A stretch of DNA of 44,933 bases from JANMMJ01 sp964543235 (GCA_964543235.1 CAZIXE010000030.1:1-44933); one strand, 5' to 3'. Positions 15,155 to 23,425 are shown, numbered from the stretch's first letter. Numbers and translations: made by a program. The notes: generated from the sequence alone by a model not told the origin.

Positions 15155-16006
15155 TCAACGCGCATCCCGCCTGGCCATGAAGGCAAGGCGCTCAAACAGC
15201 ATGACGTCCTGTTCATTCTTGAGCAAGGCGCCATGCAACGGCGGAATCAGCTTGCGCGGGTCGCGTTCGCGAAGTGTTGCGGGCGAGATATCTTCGTTGA
15301 GCAGCAACTTCAGCCAGTCGAGTAGCTCCGAGGTCGACGGCTTCTTCTTCAGCCCCGGCACGTCGCGAATCTCGAAGAAGATGTTGAGGGCCTCATTGAC
15401 GAGTTCCCGCTTGAGGCCGGGAAAATGTACGTCGACGATCGCCTGCATGGTGTCGCGGTCAGGGAATCTGATGTAGTGGAAGAAGCAGCGGCGCAGAAAC
15501 GCATCCGGCAGTTCCTTCTCGTTGTTTGAGGTTATGATCACGATGGGACGGCGCCTCGCCCTTATGGTCTCCGCGGTCTCGTAGACGAAGAACTCCATGC
15601 GGTCGAGTTCCTGGAGGAGATCGTTCGGGAACTCTATGTCGGCCTTGTCGATCTCGTCGATCAGCAGCACCGGGCGGATCTCACTGGTGAAGGCATCCCA
15701 CAGCTTGCCGCGCCGGATGTAGTTGCGGATGTCATGCACGCGCGCATCGCCCAACTGGGAGTCGCGCAGGCGGCTCACGGCATCGTATTCATAGAGGCCC
15801 TGGTGCGCCCTGGTGGTGGATTTGATGTGCCATTCGATGATGGGCAGGTCGAGTGCGGTCGCGATCTCGCGGGCGAGGATGGTTTTGCCCGTGCCCGGTT
15901 CGCCTTTCACCAGCAGCGGTCGTTCGAGCGCGATGGCGGCGTTGATGGCAACCCGGAGGTCGTCAGTGGCAACATAGGTCCCGGTTCCTTCGAAGCGCAT
16001 GGTCAT
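15155..16006 (-). CDS. MoxR-type AAA+ ATPase (CoxD-like)
   Basis: A 283-residue AAA+ ATPase of the MoxR branch, thought to act as a chaperone that matures or loads cofactors into other proteins. Walker A is at residues 35-42 (GEPGTGKT), Walker B is VLLIDEIDKAD, sensor 1 is IVIITSNNEKELPDAFLRRC, followed by the small lid domain. This length with no extra domain is the CoxD-like form. MoxR genes usually precede a von Willebrand factor A (CoxE-like) partner; here the next gene is an ankyrin protein and no VWA gene is in the window. The ATG overlaps the methyltransferase stop (ATGA); a second ATG two codons later is possible. Confidence 0.92.
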   Translation of the reverse strand: MTMRFEGTGTYVATDDLRVAINAAIALERPLLVKGEPGTGKTILAREIATALDLPIIEWHIKSTTRAHQGLYEYDAVSRLRDSQLGDARVHDIRNYIRRGKLWDAFTSEIRPVLLIDEIDKADIEFPNDLLQELDRMEFFVYETAETIRARRRPIVIITSNNEKELPDAFLRRCFFHYIRFPDRDTMQAIVDVHFPGLKRELVNEALNIFFEIRDVPGLKKKPSTSELLDWLKLLLNEDISPATLRERDPRKLIPPLHGALLKNEQDVMLFERLAFMARRDAR

Positions 16007-16800
16007 TCTGCCTTCATTTCAGATCTGAGCTGCGGGCGGCGTATCTCGTAGACCAACAGCGCCGCCGCAATAGCGACATTGAGGGACTCGGCATGGCCTG
16101 CCATGGGAATGTGAACCGTATTCGCGGCCAGCGACCGGATCTGCGGCGAAAGGCCGGTGCCTTCGCTGCCCAGGACGAGAAGGGCCGGCAGACGGTAGCG
16201 GGTACGGAAGTCGTGACCGGCGCGCGCGGCCGTGGCAATCACTTCGCCCGGCCAGGCAGCTGCGAGGCTGGCAAAGGCGCTTACGGCCATCGGAACGACC
16301 GGAACATTGAACAGCGAGCCCACGCTGGCGCGCACGGCTTCGCGCGAAAAGGGATCGCAGCTCTGGCCGACCAGGATGACACCGGCGGCACCGGCGGCAT
16401 CGATGGTTCGGATGATGGTGCCGAGATTGCCGGGATCGCGGATGTCCTCGACGGCCAACCAGACAGCGTCAGGAGCGGGATCGGCCGGCGGCGGGTGCGT
16501 CTGTTGATGGAGGATTGCAACGGCATCGGGAACATTTTCCTGCGGACTGAGCTTGGCCATCACCCCCCGGCTGACTTCGAGGCAGCGGGCACCCCGGGCG
16601 CGACTCCAGTCCAAAAGCATGCCGCTGCAACCAGTGTCGCCGACAAACAGGGTGTGCAGCCGCCAGCCGGCGGCACGGGCCTGGGCCAGGACCTTGCTGC
16701 CCTCGGCAAGGAACAGACCGGTGGCGCTCCGGTGCTTCTTGAGGGCCAGGGACTTCGCCAGCTTGACAGCCGGGTTGTGCGGCGAGGAGATCACATCCAT
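16003..16800 (-). CDS. TrmH/SpoU-family RNA 2'-O-methyltransferase
   Basis: A 265-residue SPOUT methyltransferase that moves a methyl group from SAM to a ribose 2'-OH in rRNA or tRNA. The N-terminal substrate-binding part (about 1-95: NPAVKLAKSLALKKHRSATGLFLAEG) is typical of the RlmB/TsnR/YsgA type. The catalytic knot carries motif 1 RDPGNLGTIIRT, motif 2 LVLGSEGTGLS and motif 3 IPMAGHAESLNVAIAAAL. It heads a three-gene operon with the MoxR ATPase and ankyrin protein and overlaps the former by 4 bases. The precise nucleotide target cannot be inferred. Confidence 0.92.
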   Translation of the reverse strand: MDVISSPHNPAVKLAKSLALKKHRSATGLFLAEGSKVLAQARAAGWRLHTLFVGDTGCSGMLLDWSRARGARCLEVSRGVMAKLSPQENVPDAVAILHQQTHPPPADPAPDAVWLAVEDIRDPGNLGTIIRTIDAAGAAGVILVGQSCDPFSREAVRASVGSLFNVPVVPMAVSAFASLAAAWPGEVIATAARAGHDFRTRYRLPALLVLGSEGTGLSPQIRSLAANTVHIPMAGHAESLNVAIAAALLVYEIRRPQLRSEMKAE

Positions 16801-16872
16801 GAGGGCTTCCTAGCAGCGGCGGGAGGCGAAGGCGAGTTGCGGTGTCACCGGGAAGCGACTATGCGTTAGCCC

Positions 16873-17376
16873 ATGACGCGGACAGGATTCTATCCCGGCT
16901 CGTTCGACCCGGTCACCTTCGGACACTTGGACGTCATTGCGCGCGCCGCGCGGGTGGTGGACAAGCTGGTTCTGGGCATCGGCGTACATGCCAGCAAGCA
17001 GGTGCTGCTGCCGCCGGAACAGCGCGTGGCGCTTCTCGAGGAAGTGACGCGACCGCTTGCCGAACACTCGGGCCTGAAACTGGCGATCGTCACCTTCGAC
17101 GGGCTTGCAGTCGATGCGGCGCGGCGCAACCATGCCGGCCTCATAATCCGTGGCCTCAGAGACGCCACAGACTTCGACTATGAAGTCCAGATGGGCCAGA
17201 TGAACGGGGCTATGGCCCCCGATATTGAAACCATTTTCCTTGCCGCATCGCCGGCGACGCGGATGATCGCCTCGTCGCTGGTCAAGCAGATTGCCCGCAT
17301 GGGCGGCGACATCTCGCTGTTCGTGCCGCCCGAAGCGCGGGCCGCCATCGCGCGGGCGCTCAATCCCTCTCACTGA
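16873..17376 (+). CDS. coaD: Phosphopantetheine adenylyltransferase
   Basis: A 167-residue enzyme for the fourth step of coenzyme A synthesis: 4'-phosphopantetheine plus ATP to dephospho-CoA plus pyrophosphate. Visible motifs are GFYPGSFDPVTFGHLDV with the nucleotidyltransferase TxGH signature, the GLRDATDFDYE substrate loop and a C-terminal SSLVKQIARMGGD. Length is exactly typical. ATG 16873 begins MTRTGFYPGSFDP. It opens a plus-strand run that continues with two cyclophilins, a small secreted protein, queA and tgt, an order familiar in Hyphomicrobiales. Confidence 0.97.
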   Translation: MTRTGFYPGSFDPVTFGHLDVIARAARVVDKLVLGIGVHASKQVLLPPEQRVALLEEVTRPLAEHSGLKLAIVTFDGLAVDAARRNHAGLIIRGLRDATDFDYEVQMGQMNGAMAPDIETIFLAASPATRMIASSLVKQIARMGGDISLFVPPEARAAIARALNPSH

Positions 17377-17402
17377 CATCAGATTGCAAAGGAGACCGAC
17401 TG

Positions 17403-17927
17403 ATGAGACTTCCGTCCGGCCGCAGGGCCGTGTTTGCCGGGGTGGCGCTGCTGCTCCTGGGACTGCCGGCCCAGGCGGCCGAGAGCCTCAATGTGGAAAT
17501 CAGCAAGGGCTGCTCGTTCACGATCAAGCTCAGGCCGGACCTCGCACCCAAGCATGTGGCGCAGATCACCAAGCTGGCGGCGGAGGGCTTCTATGACGGC
17601 ATCGTCTTCCATCGCGTGATCGACGGATTCATGGCCCAGACCGGCGATCCGACCGGCACCGGCATGGGCGGTTCGAAGGAGCCGGACCTCGCCGCCGAAT
17701 TCTCCAATGCCCACTATGCCCGCGGCACCGTGGGCATGGCGCGGACACAGGATCCCAATTCGGCCAACAGCCAGTTCTTCATCATGTTCGCAGAGGGCGG
17801 CTTCCTCGACGGGCAGTACACGGTGTGGGGCGAGGTCGACGAGCAGGGCATGGCCTGCGTCGACCAGATCGAGAAGGGCGAGCCGCCGGCCAATCCCGAC
17901 AAGATGACCAAGGTGACGGTGCAGTGA
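17403..17927 (+). CDS. Periplasmic peptidyl-prolyl cis-trans isomerase (cyclophilin)
   Basis: A 174-residue cyclophilin with a cleavable signal (about residues 1-23, GLPAQA-AE), so it acts on folding in the periplasm. The catalytic core is present: GIVFHRVIDGFMAQTGDPTG holds the Arg/Phe/Gln active-site residues, and SQFFIMFAEGGFLDGQYTVWGEV completes it. AAGGAG lies 9 bases before the ATG. Its TGA overlaps the next gene's ATG by one base (TGATG). The next gene is a signal-less version of the same enzyme, so a periplasmic and a cytosolic isomerase are made from one transcript. Confidence 0.95.
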   Translation: MRLPSGRRAVFAGVALLLLGLPAQAAESLNVEISKGCSFTIKLRPDLAPKHVAQITKLAAEGFYDGIVFHRVIDGFMAQTGDPTGTGMGGSKEPDLAAEFSNAHYARGTVGMARTQDPNSANSQFFIMFAEGGFLDGQYTVWGEVDEQGMACVDQIEKGEPPANPDKMTKVTVQ

Positions 17928-18397
17928 TGGCGGACCTCGAGAACACGATCTACATGGACATGGAGAAGGGGCGGGTGGTGATCGAACTGTTGCCGCAGCT
18001 TGCCCCGCAGCATGTGGCGCGCATCAAGGAACTGGCGCGCGAGGGCTTCTATGACGGTACCCCGTTTCACCGGGTGATCGACGGGTTCATGGCGCAGGGC
18101 GGCGATCCGACCGGCACTGGCACCGGCGGGTCCAGAAAGCCCAATCTGCCTGCCGAGTTCTCGCGCGAGCCGCATGTGCGCGGCGTCTGCTCGATGGCGC
18201 GGGCGGCCAGCCCCAATTCGGCCAACAGCCAGTTCTTCATCTGCTTCGACGATGCCACCTTCCTCGACGGCCAGTACACGGTCTGGGGGCGGGTGACCCA
18301 GGGCATGGAAATCGTCGACCAGATCAGGCGCGGCGAGCCGGTGCGCAACCCGGACCGCATCGTCAAGATGCAGGTCGCCGCGGACGCGGCGGCGTGA
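17927..18397 (+). CDS. ppiB: Cytosolic peptidyl-prolyl cis-trans isomerase B
   Basis: A 156-residue cyclophilin with no signal peptide, starting MADLENTIYMDMEKGRVVIEL. Active-site segments are PFHRVIDGFMAQGGDPTGTG and SQFFICFDDATFLDGQYTVWG. The ATG shares one base with the upstream stop. It clearly arose by duplication with the preceding gene: the core blocks are nearly identical in pattern and only the N-terminus differs in targeting. The stop overlaps the GTG of the next gene. Confidence 0.95.
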   Translation: MADLENTIYMDMEKGRVVIELLPQLAPQHVARIKELAREGFYDGTPFHRVIDGFMAQGGDPTGTGTGGSRKPNLPAEFSREPHVRGVCSMARAASPNSANSQFFICFDDATFLDGQYTVWGRVTQGMEIVDQIRRGEPVRNPDRIVKMQVAADAAA

Positions 18398-18780
18398 GGC
18401 GCCGCCTCGCGCTGGCAATCGTCATGTTGGCGCTGCCGCTGCCGGCGGCAGCGACCGAAACCATGATCTGTGCCGCCGGTGACGAGGCCTCGGCGGCGAT
18501 CCTGCTTGGCGCGATGGACGTGATTGCCGTCGTCAAAGCCGACATCGAGATCGGCGACCAGCACTGGTCAACATCCGAAGGGAGCGGCACCCGAATCACG
18601 GTCGGCCAGGCCTTCGAAACCTCTGACCAGGTGCTGATCGATTTCACCGATGCGAATGTCAACGCGATCGTCGCGCAACTGCGCCTCTTCAAGACTGCGG
18701 AAGGCGACCGGTTGGCCACCGCCGGGACGCTCAGGATCGCCGGCGCCGGCGCCTATGCCGTGGTCTGCGAAGGGCCTTGA
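18394..18780 (+). CDS. Small secreted protein of unknown function
   Basis: A 128-residue protein with a signal peptide (MRRRLALAIVMLALPLPAAA-TE) and a short mature domain. A Cys near the start (MICAAG) and one near the end (VVCEGP) could form a disulfide. GTG 18394 overlaps the ppiB stop (GTGA), and the stop is 3 bases before queA, so it is locked into the operon. The mature part alternates short strands (EIGDQHWSTSEGSGTRITVG, VLIDFTDANVNAIVAQLRLFK). I do not recognise a family. It is retained here because of its position, signal and coding character. Confidence 0.75.
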   Translation: MRRRLALAIVMLALPLPAAATETMICAAGDEASAAILLGAMDVIAVVKADIEIGDQHWSTSEGSGTRITVGQAFETSDQVLIDFTDANVNAIVAQLRLFKTAEGDRLATAGTLRIAGAGAYAVVCEGP

Positions 18781-18783
18781 TCC

Positions 18784-19854
18784 TTGCGCGTCGCCGATTT
18801 CGACTTCGACCTGCCGCCGGAGCGGATTGCGCTCAGGCCGGTCAGCCCCCGCGATGCGGCAAAGCTGCTGCTGGTACGGCCCGACCGGCTTGAGGACCGC
18901 CACGTCCGCGACCTGCCGGACATCCTGCGGCCCGGCGACGTGCTGGTGTTCAACAATACCCGGGTGATCCCGGCGGCCTTGCACGGCAAGCGGCTCGGGC
19001 GCGGCACTACCACGCCGCGAATCGAGGTCCTGCTCCACCGGCGAGTCGATGACTGCCGGTGGCAGGCCTTTGCCAAGCCGGCGCGCAAGCTCGCCACCGG
19101 CGACCGGCTGCGGTTCGGGGCACAGGGCCGGGTATGCCTGCTGGACGATCTCGAGGCGACGGTCGAGGCCAAGGGGGAGGGCGGGGAGATCACGCTGCGC
19201 TTCGCCTTCTCGGGGCCGGTCCTCGACGAGGTGATCGCCGCGATCGGCGACATGCCATTGCCACCCTATATCGCCGGCCGGCGTGCCGCGGACGACAAGG
19301 ACCGCGCGGACTACCAGACCGTCTATGCACGTGACGAGGGTGCTGTGGCGGCGCCGACGGCCGGCCTGCACTTCACGCCCGGTCTCATGAAACGCCTGCA
19401 AGATGCCGCAGTCCTTATGGAATTCGTGACGCTGCATGTCGGCGCGGGAACATTTCTGCCGGTCAAGACAGAGGATACGCGCGATCACCGCATGCACGCC
19501 GAATGGGGCGAGGTTACGCCGGAGACGGTCGACCGCCTCATCGCCGCCCACAGCCGCGGCGGCCGGATCGTGGCGGTCGGGACCACGTCGCTCCGGCTGC
19601 TCGAGAGCGCCGCCAGGGATGGTACGATGAAACCGTTCCGGGGTCTGACCGATATCTTCATTACGCCGGGCTACCGTTTCCGGGCCGTCGATCTCCTGAT
19701 GACCAATTTCCATTTGCCGCGATCGACCCTGTTCATGCTAGTTGCGGCTTTCTCGGGTCTTGAGTGCATGAAGCAGGCCTATGCCCATGCCATTGCGCAT
19801 GACTATCGCTTCTATTCCTATGGCGATGCCAGCCTGCTATTCCCCGCACCATGA
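18784..19854 (+). CDS. queA: S-adenosylmethionine:tRNA ribosyltransferase-isomerase
   Basis: A 356-residue enzyme of queuosine synthesis; it transfers and isomerises ribose from SAM to preQ1 in tRNA, giving epoxyqueuosine. It starts MRVADFDFDLPPERIALRPV (the family start) at a TTG, with AAGGG about a dozen bases upstream. Characteristic segments are VLVFNNTRVIPAAL, GAVAAPTAGLHFT, LHVGAGTFLPVKTED, HRMHAEWGEV and TNFHLPRSTLFMLVAAF. The stop overlaps the tgt ATG by 4 bases, so both queuosine genes are translationally coupled. Confidence 0.96.
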   Translation: MRVADFDFDLPPERIALRPVSPRDAAKLLLVRPDRLEDRHVRDLPDILRPGDVLVFNNTRVIPAALHGKRLGRGTTTPRIEVLLHRRVDDCRWQAFAKPARKLATGDRLRFGAQGRVCLLDDLEATVEAKGEGGEITLRFAFSGPVLDEVIAAIGDMPLPPYIAGRRAADDKDRADYQTVYARDEGAVAAPTAGLHFTPGLMKRLQDAAVLMEFVTLHVGAGTFLPVKTEDTRDHRMHAEWGEVTPETVDRLIAAHSRGGRIVAVGTTSLRLLESAARDGTMKPFRGLTDIFITPGYRFRAVDLLMTNFHLPRSTLFMLVAAFSGLECMKQAYAHAIAHDYRFYSYGDASLLFPAP

Positions 19855-20981
19855 CCGCTGAATTCGGATTCAGGCTGCTCGGCCAGGATGGTGGCGCCCG
19901 GCTTGGCCTCATCCGCACCCGCCATGGCGACATCCGCACGCCGGCCTTCATGCCGGTGGGCACGGCCGGAACAGTCAAGGGCCTCTATCTCGATCAGGTC
20001 CGGGACGCAGGCACCGACATCATCCTCGGCAATACCTATCACCTGATGCTGCGGCCGGGGGCCGAAGCGGTGGCAGCGCTCGGGGGACTCCACGCCTTCA
20101 TCGGGTGGAAGGGGCCCATCCTCACGGACAGCGGCGGATTCCAGATCATGTCGCTGTCGAAACTGCGCAAGATCACCGAACGGGGGGCGGTGTTCCAGTC
20201 GCATATCGACGGCAAGCGCCACGAGCTGACACCGGAACGGGCCATGGACATCCAGCGGCTGCTCGGATCCGACATCCAGATGCAGCTCGATGAATGCCTG
20301 ATGTATCCGCACACCGACAAGGAAGCGGAGCGCGCCATGCGCCTGTCGCTGCGCTGGGCGGAGCGGTCGCGGATTGCCTTCGGCCGGCAGGCGGGGCGCG
20401 GCAATTTCGGGATCGTCCAGGGCGGCGTCAATACCCGGCTCAGGCGGGAGAGTGCTGAGGGACTCGTAGGGATCGGGTTCGAAGGCTATGCCATTGGCGG
20501 ACTGGCGGTGGGTGAGGGCCAGAAGCTGATGCTCGAGACGATCAGCCATACCGTGCCGCATCTGCCGGACGACAGGCCACGCTACCTCATGGGCGTCGGA
20601 ACGCCCGAAGACATTCTCGAATCGGTAGCGCGCGGCATCGACATGTTCGACTGTGTCCTGCCGACGCGCTCCGGCCGGCACGGACAGGCCTTCACCCGCT
20701 TCGGCAAGATCAACCTGCGCAATGCCAGGCATGCGGCCGATCCAAGGCCGCTCGACCCGGAGAGCCCGTGCCCGGCGCAGTCGCAGTATTCGCGCGCCTA
20801 CCTGCATCATCTGGTCCGCTCTGGGGAACTGCTCGGCATGATGCTGCTGTCATGGGCCAACGTCGCCTATTATCAGGAGCTCATGGCCGGTATCCGCGCG
20901 GCCATCGCCGCCGGGCGGTTCGAGGATTTCCGCCTACAGACTAAGGAACAGTGGAAACGCGGCGATGTTTTGGTTAGTTGA
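19851..20981 (+). CDS. tgt: tRNA-guanine transglycosylase
   Basis: A 376-residue enzyme that swaps guanine 34 for preQ1 in tRNAs for Asp, Asn, His and Tyr, the step before QueA. Conserved parts are TPAFMPVGTAGTVKG, LTDSGGFQIMSLSKL with the catalytic-site Asp, IVQGGV, GGLAVGEG, MGVGTPEDI, and DCVLPTRSGRHG with the nucleophile Asp. The zinc site is degenerate-looking but present near the C-terminus: CPAQSQYSRAYLHHL has only one Cys where typical Tgt reads C-x-C-x2-C...H, so zinc binding may be lost or altered. The other regions are intact. Confidence 0.95.
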   Translation: MTAEFGFRLLGQDGGARLGLIRTRHGDIRTPAFMPVGTAGTVKGLYLDQVRDAGTDIILGNTYHLMLRPGAEAVAALGGLHAFIGWKGPILTDSGGFQIMSLSKLRKITERGAVFQSHIDGKRHELTPERAMDIQRLLGSDIQMQLDECLMYPHTDKEAERAMRLSLRWAERSRIAFGRQAGRGNFGIVQGGVNTRLRRESAEGLVGIGFEGYAIGGLAVGEGQKLMLETISHTVPHLPDDRPRYLMGVGTPEDILESVARGIDMFDCVLPTRSGRHGQAFTRFGKINLRNARHAADPRPLDPESPCPAQSQYSRAYLHHLVRSGELLGMMLLSWANVAYYQELMAGIRAAIAAGRFEDFRLQTKEQWKRGDVLVS

Positions 20982-21007
20982 TGGGCGGGTTCTGAGGAGG
21001 CATTCCC

Positions 21008-21691
21008 ATGAAAATGAGCGGTGAAGAGACGATCCCGGCATCGCGCGAGACGGTGTGGCGGGCCCTGAACGATCCGGCGGTGCTGAAACAGTGCATTCCC
21101 GGCTGCGAGATGATCACCAAGAAATCCGATACGCAGATGGAGGCGCGGGTCATTGCCAAGGTCGGGCCGGTCAAGGCCGGTTTCACCGGCATCGTCAACC
21201 TTACGGACGTCAGGCCGCCGGTGAGCTACCGGATCTCCGGCGAAGGCAAGGGCGGGCTGGCCGGGTTTGCCAAGGGCGGAGCCGATGTGCGGCTTGAGGC
21301 CGTCGCGGAGGGCACCAGGCTCTTCTATGACGTTGATGCCCAGGTCGGCGGCAAGCTGGCCATGCTGGGCTCGCGGCTGATCGACTCAACGGCTCGGTCG
21401 ATGGCCACGCAGTTCTTCGAAAAGTTTGCGGCTGTAGCCGGCAGCATGGCCGAGGCGGCCGTGCCGGCACCGGCTGTCGCGGCGGGTGGTAAGCCTGCGG
21501 CCAAGAAACCGGCGGCCAAGAAACCGGCAGCCAAGAAGGTTGCCGCCAAGAAGGCAGGCGCCAGGAAAGTCGTCCGCAAGGCGGCGGCGAAGAAGCCGGC
21601 AAAGAAGGTTGCGGGGAAGGCCGCAGCGAAGAAGCCGGCAAAGAAGGTCGCAAGGAAACCGGTTAGGAAGCCGGCCAGGAAGAAGCGGTAG
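21008..21691 (+). CDS. CoxG-like SRPBCC protein with histone-H1-like basic tail
   Basis: A 227-residue two-part protein. Residues 1-150 form a CoxG/SRPBCC lipid-binding-type domain: MKMSGEETIPASRETVWRAL, VLKQCIPGCE, GPVKAGFTGIVNL, and LIDSTARSMATQFFEKF. CoxG helps place CO dehydrogenase on the membrane in carboxydotrophs, but relatives occur widely without it. Residues 161-227 are almost only Lys, Ala, Pro, Arg and Val in KKPAAKK/KKPAKKVA repeats, like bacterial histone H1-like tails; this could bind nucleic acid, acidic phospholipid or polyphosphate. GAGGAGG lies 6 bases before the ATG. No CO dehydrogenase genes are present. Family assignment of the first domain is firm; the tail's function is inference. 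Confidence 0.85.
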   Translation: MKMSGEETIPASRETVWRALNDPAVLKQCIPGCEMITKKSDTQMEARVIAKVGPVKAGFTGIVNLTDVRPPVSYRISGEGKGGLAGFAKGGADVRLEAVAEGTRLFYDVDAQVGGKLAMLGSRLIDSTARSMATQFFEKFAAVAGSMAEAAVPAPAVAAGGKPAAKKPAAKKPAAKKVAAKKAGARKVVRKAAAKKPAKKVAGKAAAKKPAKKVARKPVRKPARKKR

Positions 21692-21699
21692 CGCTTCCG

Positions 21700-22503
21700 C
21701 TATTTGCCGGCGCCGCCGGTGTGCTCGCCATCGCGAGTCAGGTAGTAGGCGGCAACGATCGGCACAAAGGTCACGGCGATGATGAAGATCGCCACGACAT
21801 TGGTGACTGGGCGCTGGCGCGGCCTGATGAGTTCGGTGAGCATCCAGATCGGCAGCGTCGATTGCTGGCCGGCGGTGAAGGTTGTCACGATGACCTCATC
21901 GAAGGACAGGGCGAAGGCCAGCATACCGCCGGCAAGCAGGGCGGAGGCGATCTGCGGCAGGACCACATAGCGGAAAGTCTGGAAGCCGTCGGCGCCGAGG
22001 TCCATCGAGGCCTCGATCATGCTGCCGGCGGTACGGCGGAAGCGGGCGAGGGCATTGTTGTAGACCACCACGATGCAGAACGTGGCGTGGCCCAGCACAA
22101 TGGTCCAGGTGGAAAAGGGGATCTCCATCACGTTGAAGGCCGAGCGCAAAGCGATGCCGGTAATGATGCCGGGAAGGGCGATCGGCAGAATGAAGAGCAG
22201 CGAAATGTAGTCGCGTCCGAAAAAGCGGGCGCGAGCCACCGCGGCTGCCGCACAGGTGCCGAGCACGAGGGCGATCGCCGTGGCGATGGCGGCCACTTTC
22301 AGAGACAGGCCGATGGCGTTCCAGATATCCTGCCGGCCCCAGACCACGGAGAACCACTGCAGCGTGTAGCCCGGTGGCGGGAACTGGTAGCTCTTCTCCT
22401 CGGTGGTAAAGGCATAGAGAAAGATGAGGAGCAGCGGCACATGCAGGAACAGCACGGCGGCAATGGCCGCGGCCTTGAGTGCCCAGGAGGCGTCAGAGCG
22501 CAT
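21700..22503 (-). CDS. ABC transporter permease, PotC type
   Basis: A 267-residue inner-membrane subunit with about six membrane segments and the EAA loop EASMDLGADGFQTFRYVVLPQI that docks on the ATPase. TEEKSYQFPPPGYTLQWFSVV after the first segment is typical of PotC/YdcV permeases of the spermidine/putrescine-type family. It overlaps the PotB-type gene by 11 bases and ends the operon 8 bases from the convergent CoxG-like gene; a small hairpin (GAAGCG-gtag-CGCTTC, 21682-21697) covers that junction. Substrate is assumed to be a polyamine or related cation, not proven. Confidence 0.93.
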   Translation of the reverse strand: MRSDASWALKAAAIAAVLFLHVPLLLIFLYAFTTEEKSYQFPPPGYTLQWFSVVWGRQDIWNAIGLSLKVAAIATAIALVLGTCAAAAVARARFFGRDYISLLFILPIALPGIITGIALRSAFNVMEIPFSTWTIVLGHATFCIVVVYNNALARFRRTAGSMIEASMDLGADGFQTFRYVVLPQIASALLAGGMLAFALSFDEVIVTTFTAGQQSTLPIWMLTELIRPRQRPVTNVVAIFIIAVTFVPIVAAYYLTRDGEHTGGAGK

Positions 22504-23425
22504 CGAAGGCCCCCATGCGCTTGGCGATCCATAAATAGATGCCCATGATCACGATCGGCACCACGGCGAAGGCGGCAGCCAGCGGGATATTGCCCGCCGT
22601 TCCCTGCAGCGTATACACGGCCTGGCCGAGGAAGTAGCTCGACGTGCCGACGACCTGCGGGACGATGTAATCGCCGAGTGTCAGGGAAAAAGTGAAGATC
22701 GAGCCGGCGATGAGGCCGGGCAGGGCAAGCGGAAAGATCACGGTGCTGAAGGTCTGGCGCGGTGACGCGCCAAGATCGGCGGAGGCCTCGAGGAGATTGC
22801 CCGGCACGCGTTCGAGGGCCGCCTGGGTGGGCAGGATCATATAGGGCAGCCAGACATAGACGAAGACCAGGAAGGTTCCGATATAGCTGATCGACAGGGA
22901 CGGTCCGCCGATGATGGGGAGGCCGAGTATGCCTTCCAGGAGCCAGGTGAGGTGCAGCTCATTGGCCAGCCACGAGATGATCCCCTCCTTGGCCAGGATC
23001 AGCTTCCAGGCATAGACCTTGACGAGATAGCTCGACCACAGCGGCAGCATCACCAGGACGTAGAACAGGGCTTTCCATTTGCCCCGGGCATAGCGGGCCG
23101 CAAAGTAGGCAAAGGGGAAGGCGATTACTGCGGCCGCGAGGGTGACGGCGGTGGCCATCAGCACGCTGCGGAGGATGACGTCGAGATTGGAGAGGCGGAA
23201 CAGCTCGGCGTAAGTCGACAGCGTGAACTCGTAGCGGATGAAACCGGAGAATTCGTCGATCGAGAAGAAACTGTGCAGCAGCAGGGCAAACAGGGAGCCC
23301 AGATAGACGATGCCAAGCCACAGAAGCGGCGGCACCAGCAGCAGGACCAGCAGCAGCAGCGGTTGCCGGAACAACGTGTCCGACAGGCGGCGCAACATGC
23401 CATCGGCGGCGGCAACGGCCGTCAT
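22493..23425 (-). CDS. ABC transporter permease, PotB type
   Basis: A 310-residue inner-membrane permease with six predicted segments. The EAA loop reads EASADLGASPRQTFSTVIFPLALPG (as two pieces), and the periplasmic loop after the first segment (FFSIDEFSGFIRYEFTLSTYAELF) is long as in PotB/YdcU. Its start overlaps the PotA-type stop (ATGA) and its end overlaps the PotC-type gene. It pairs with that protein to form the channel. Confidence 0.93.
   Translation of the reverse strand: MTAVAAADGMLRRLSDTLFRQPLLLLVLLLVPPLLWLGIVYLGSLFALLLHSFFSIDEFSGFIRYEFTLSTYAELFRLSNLDVILRSVLMATAVTLAAAVIAFPFAYFAARYARGKWKALFYVLVMLPLWSSYLVKVYAWKLILAKEGIISWLANELHLTWLLEGILGLPIIGGPSLSISYIGTFLVFVYVWLPYMILPTQAALERVPGNLLEASADLGASPRQTFSTVIFPLALPGLIAGSIFTFSLTLGDYIVPQVVGTSSYFLGQAVYTLQGTAGNIPLAAAFAVVPIVIMGIYLWIAKRMGAFDAL

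Noticed and set aside
21480..21690. Short AAGAAGCCGGC-type tandem DNA repeats
   Set aside because: They encode the Lys/Ala/Pro tail of the CoxG-like protein, so they are treated as coding rather than as an independent repeat element.
15155..21691. A CO dehydrogenase (cox) cluster
   Set aside because: Only CoxD- and CoxG-like genes occur; no large, medium or small dehydrogenase subunit lies between them.
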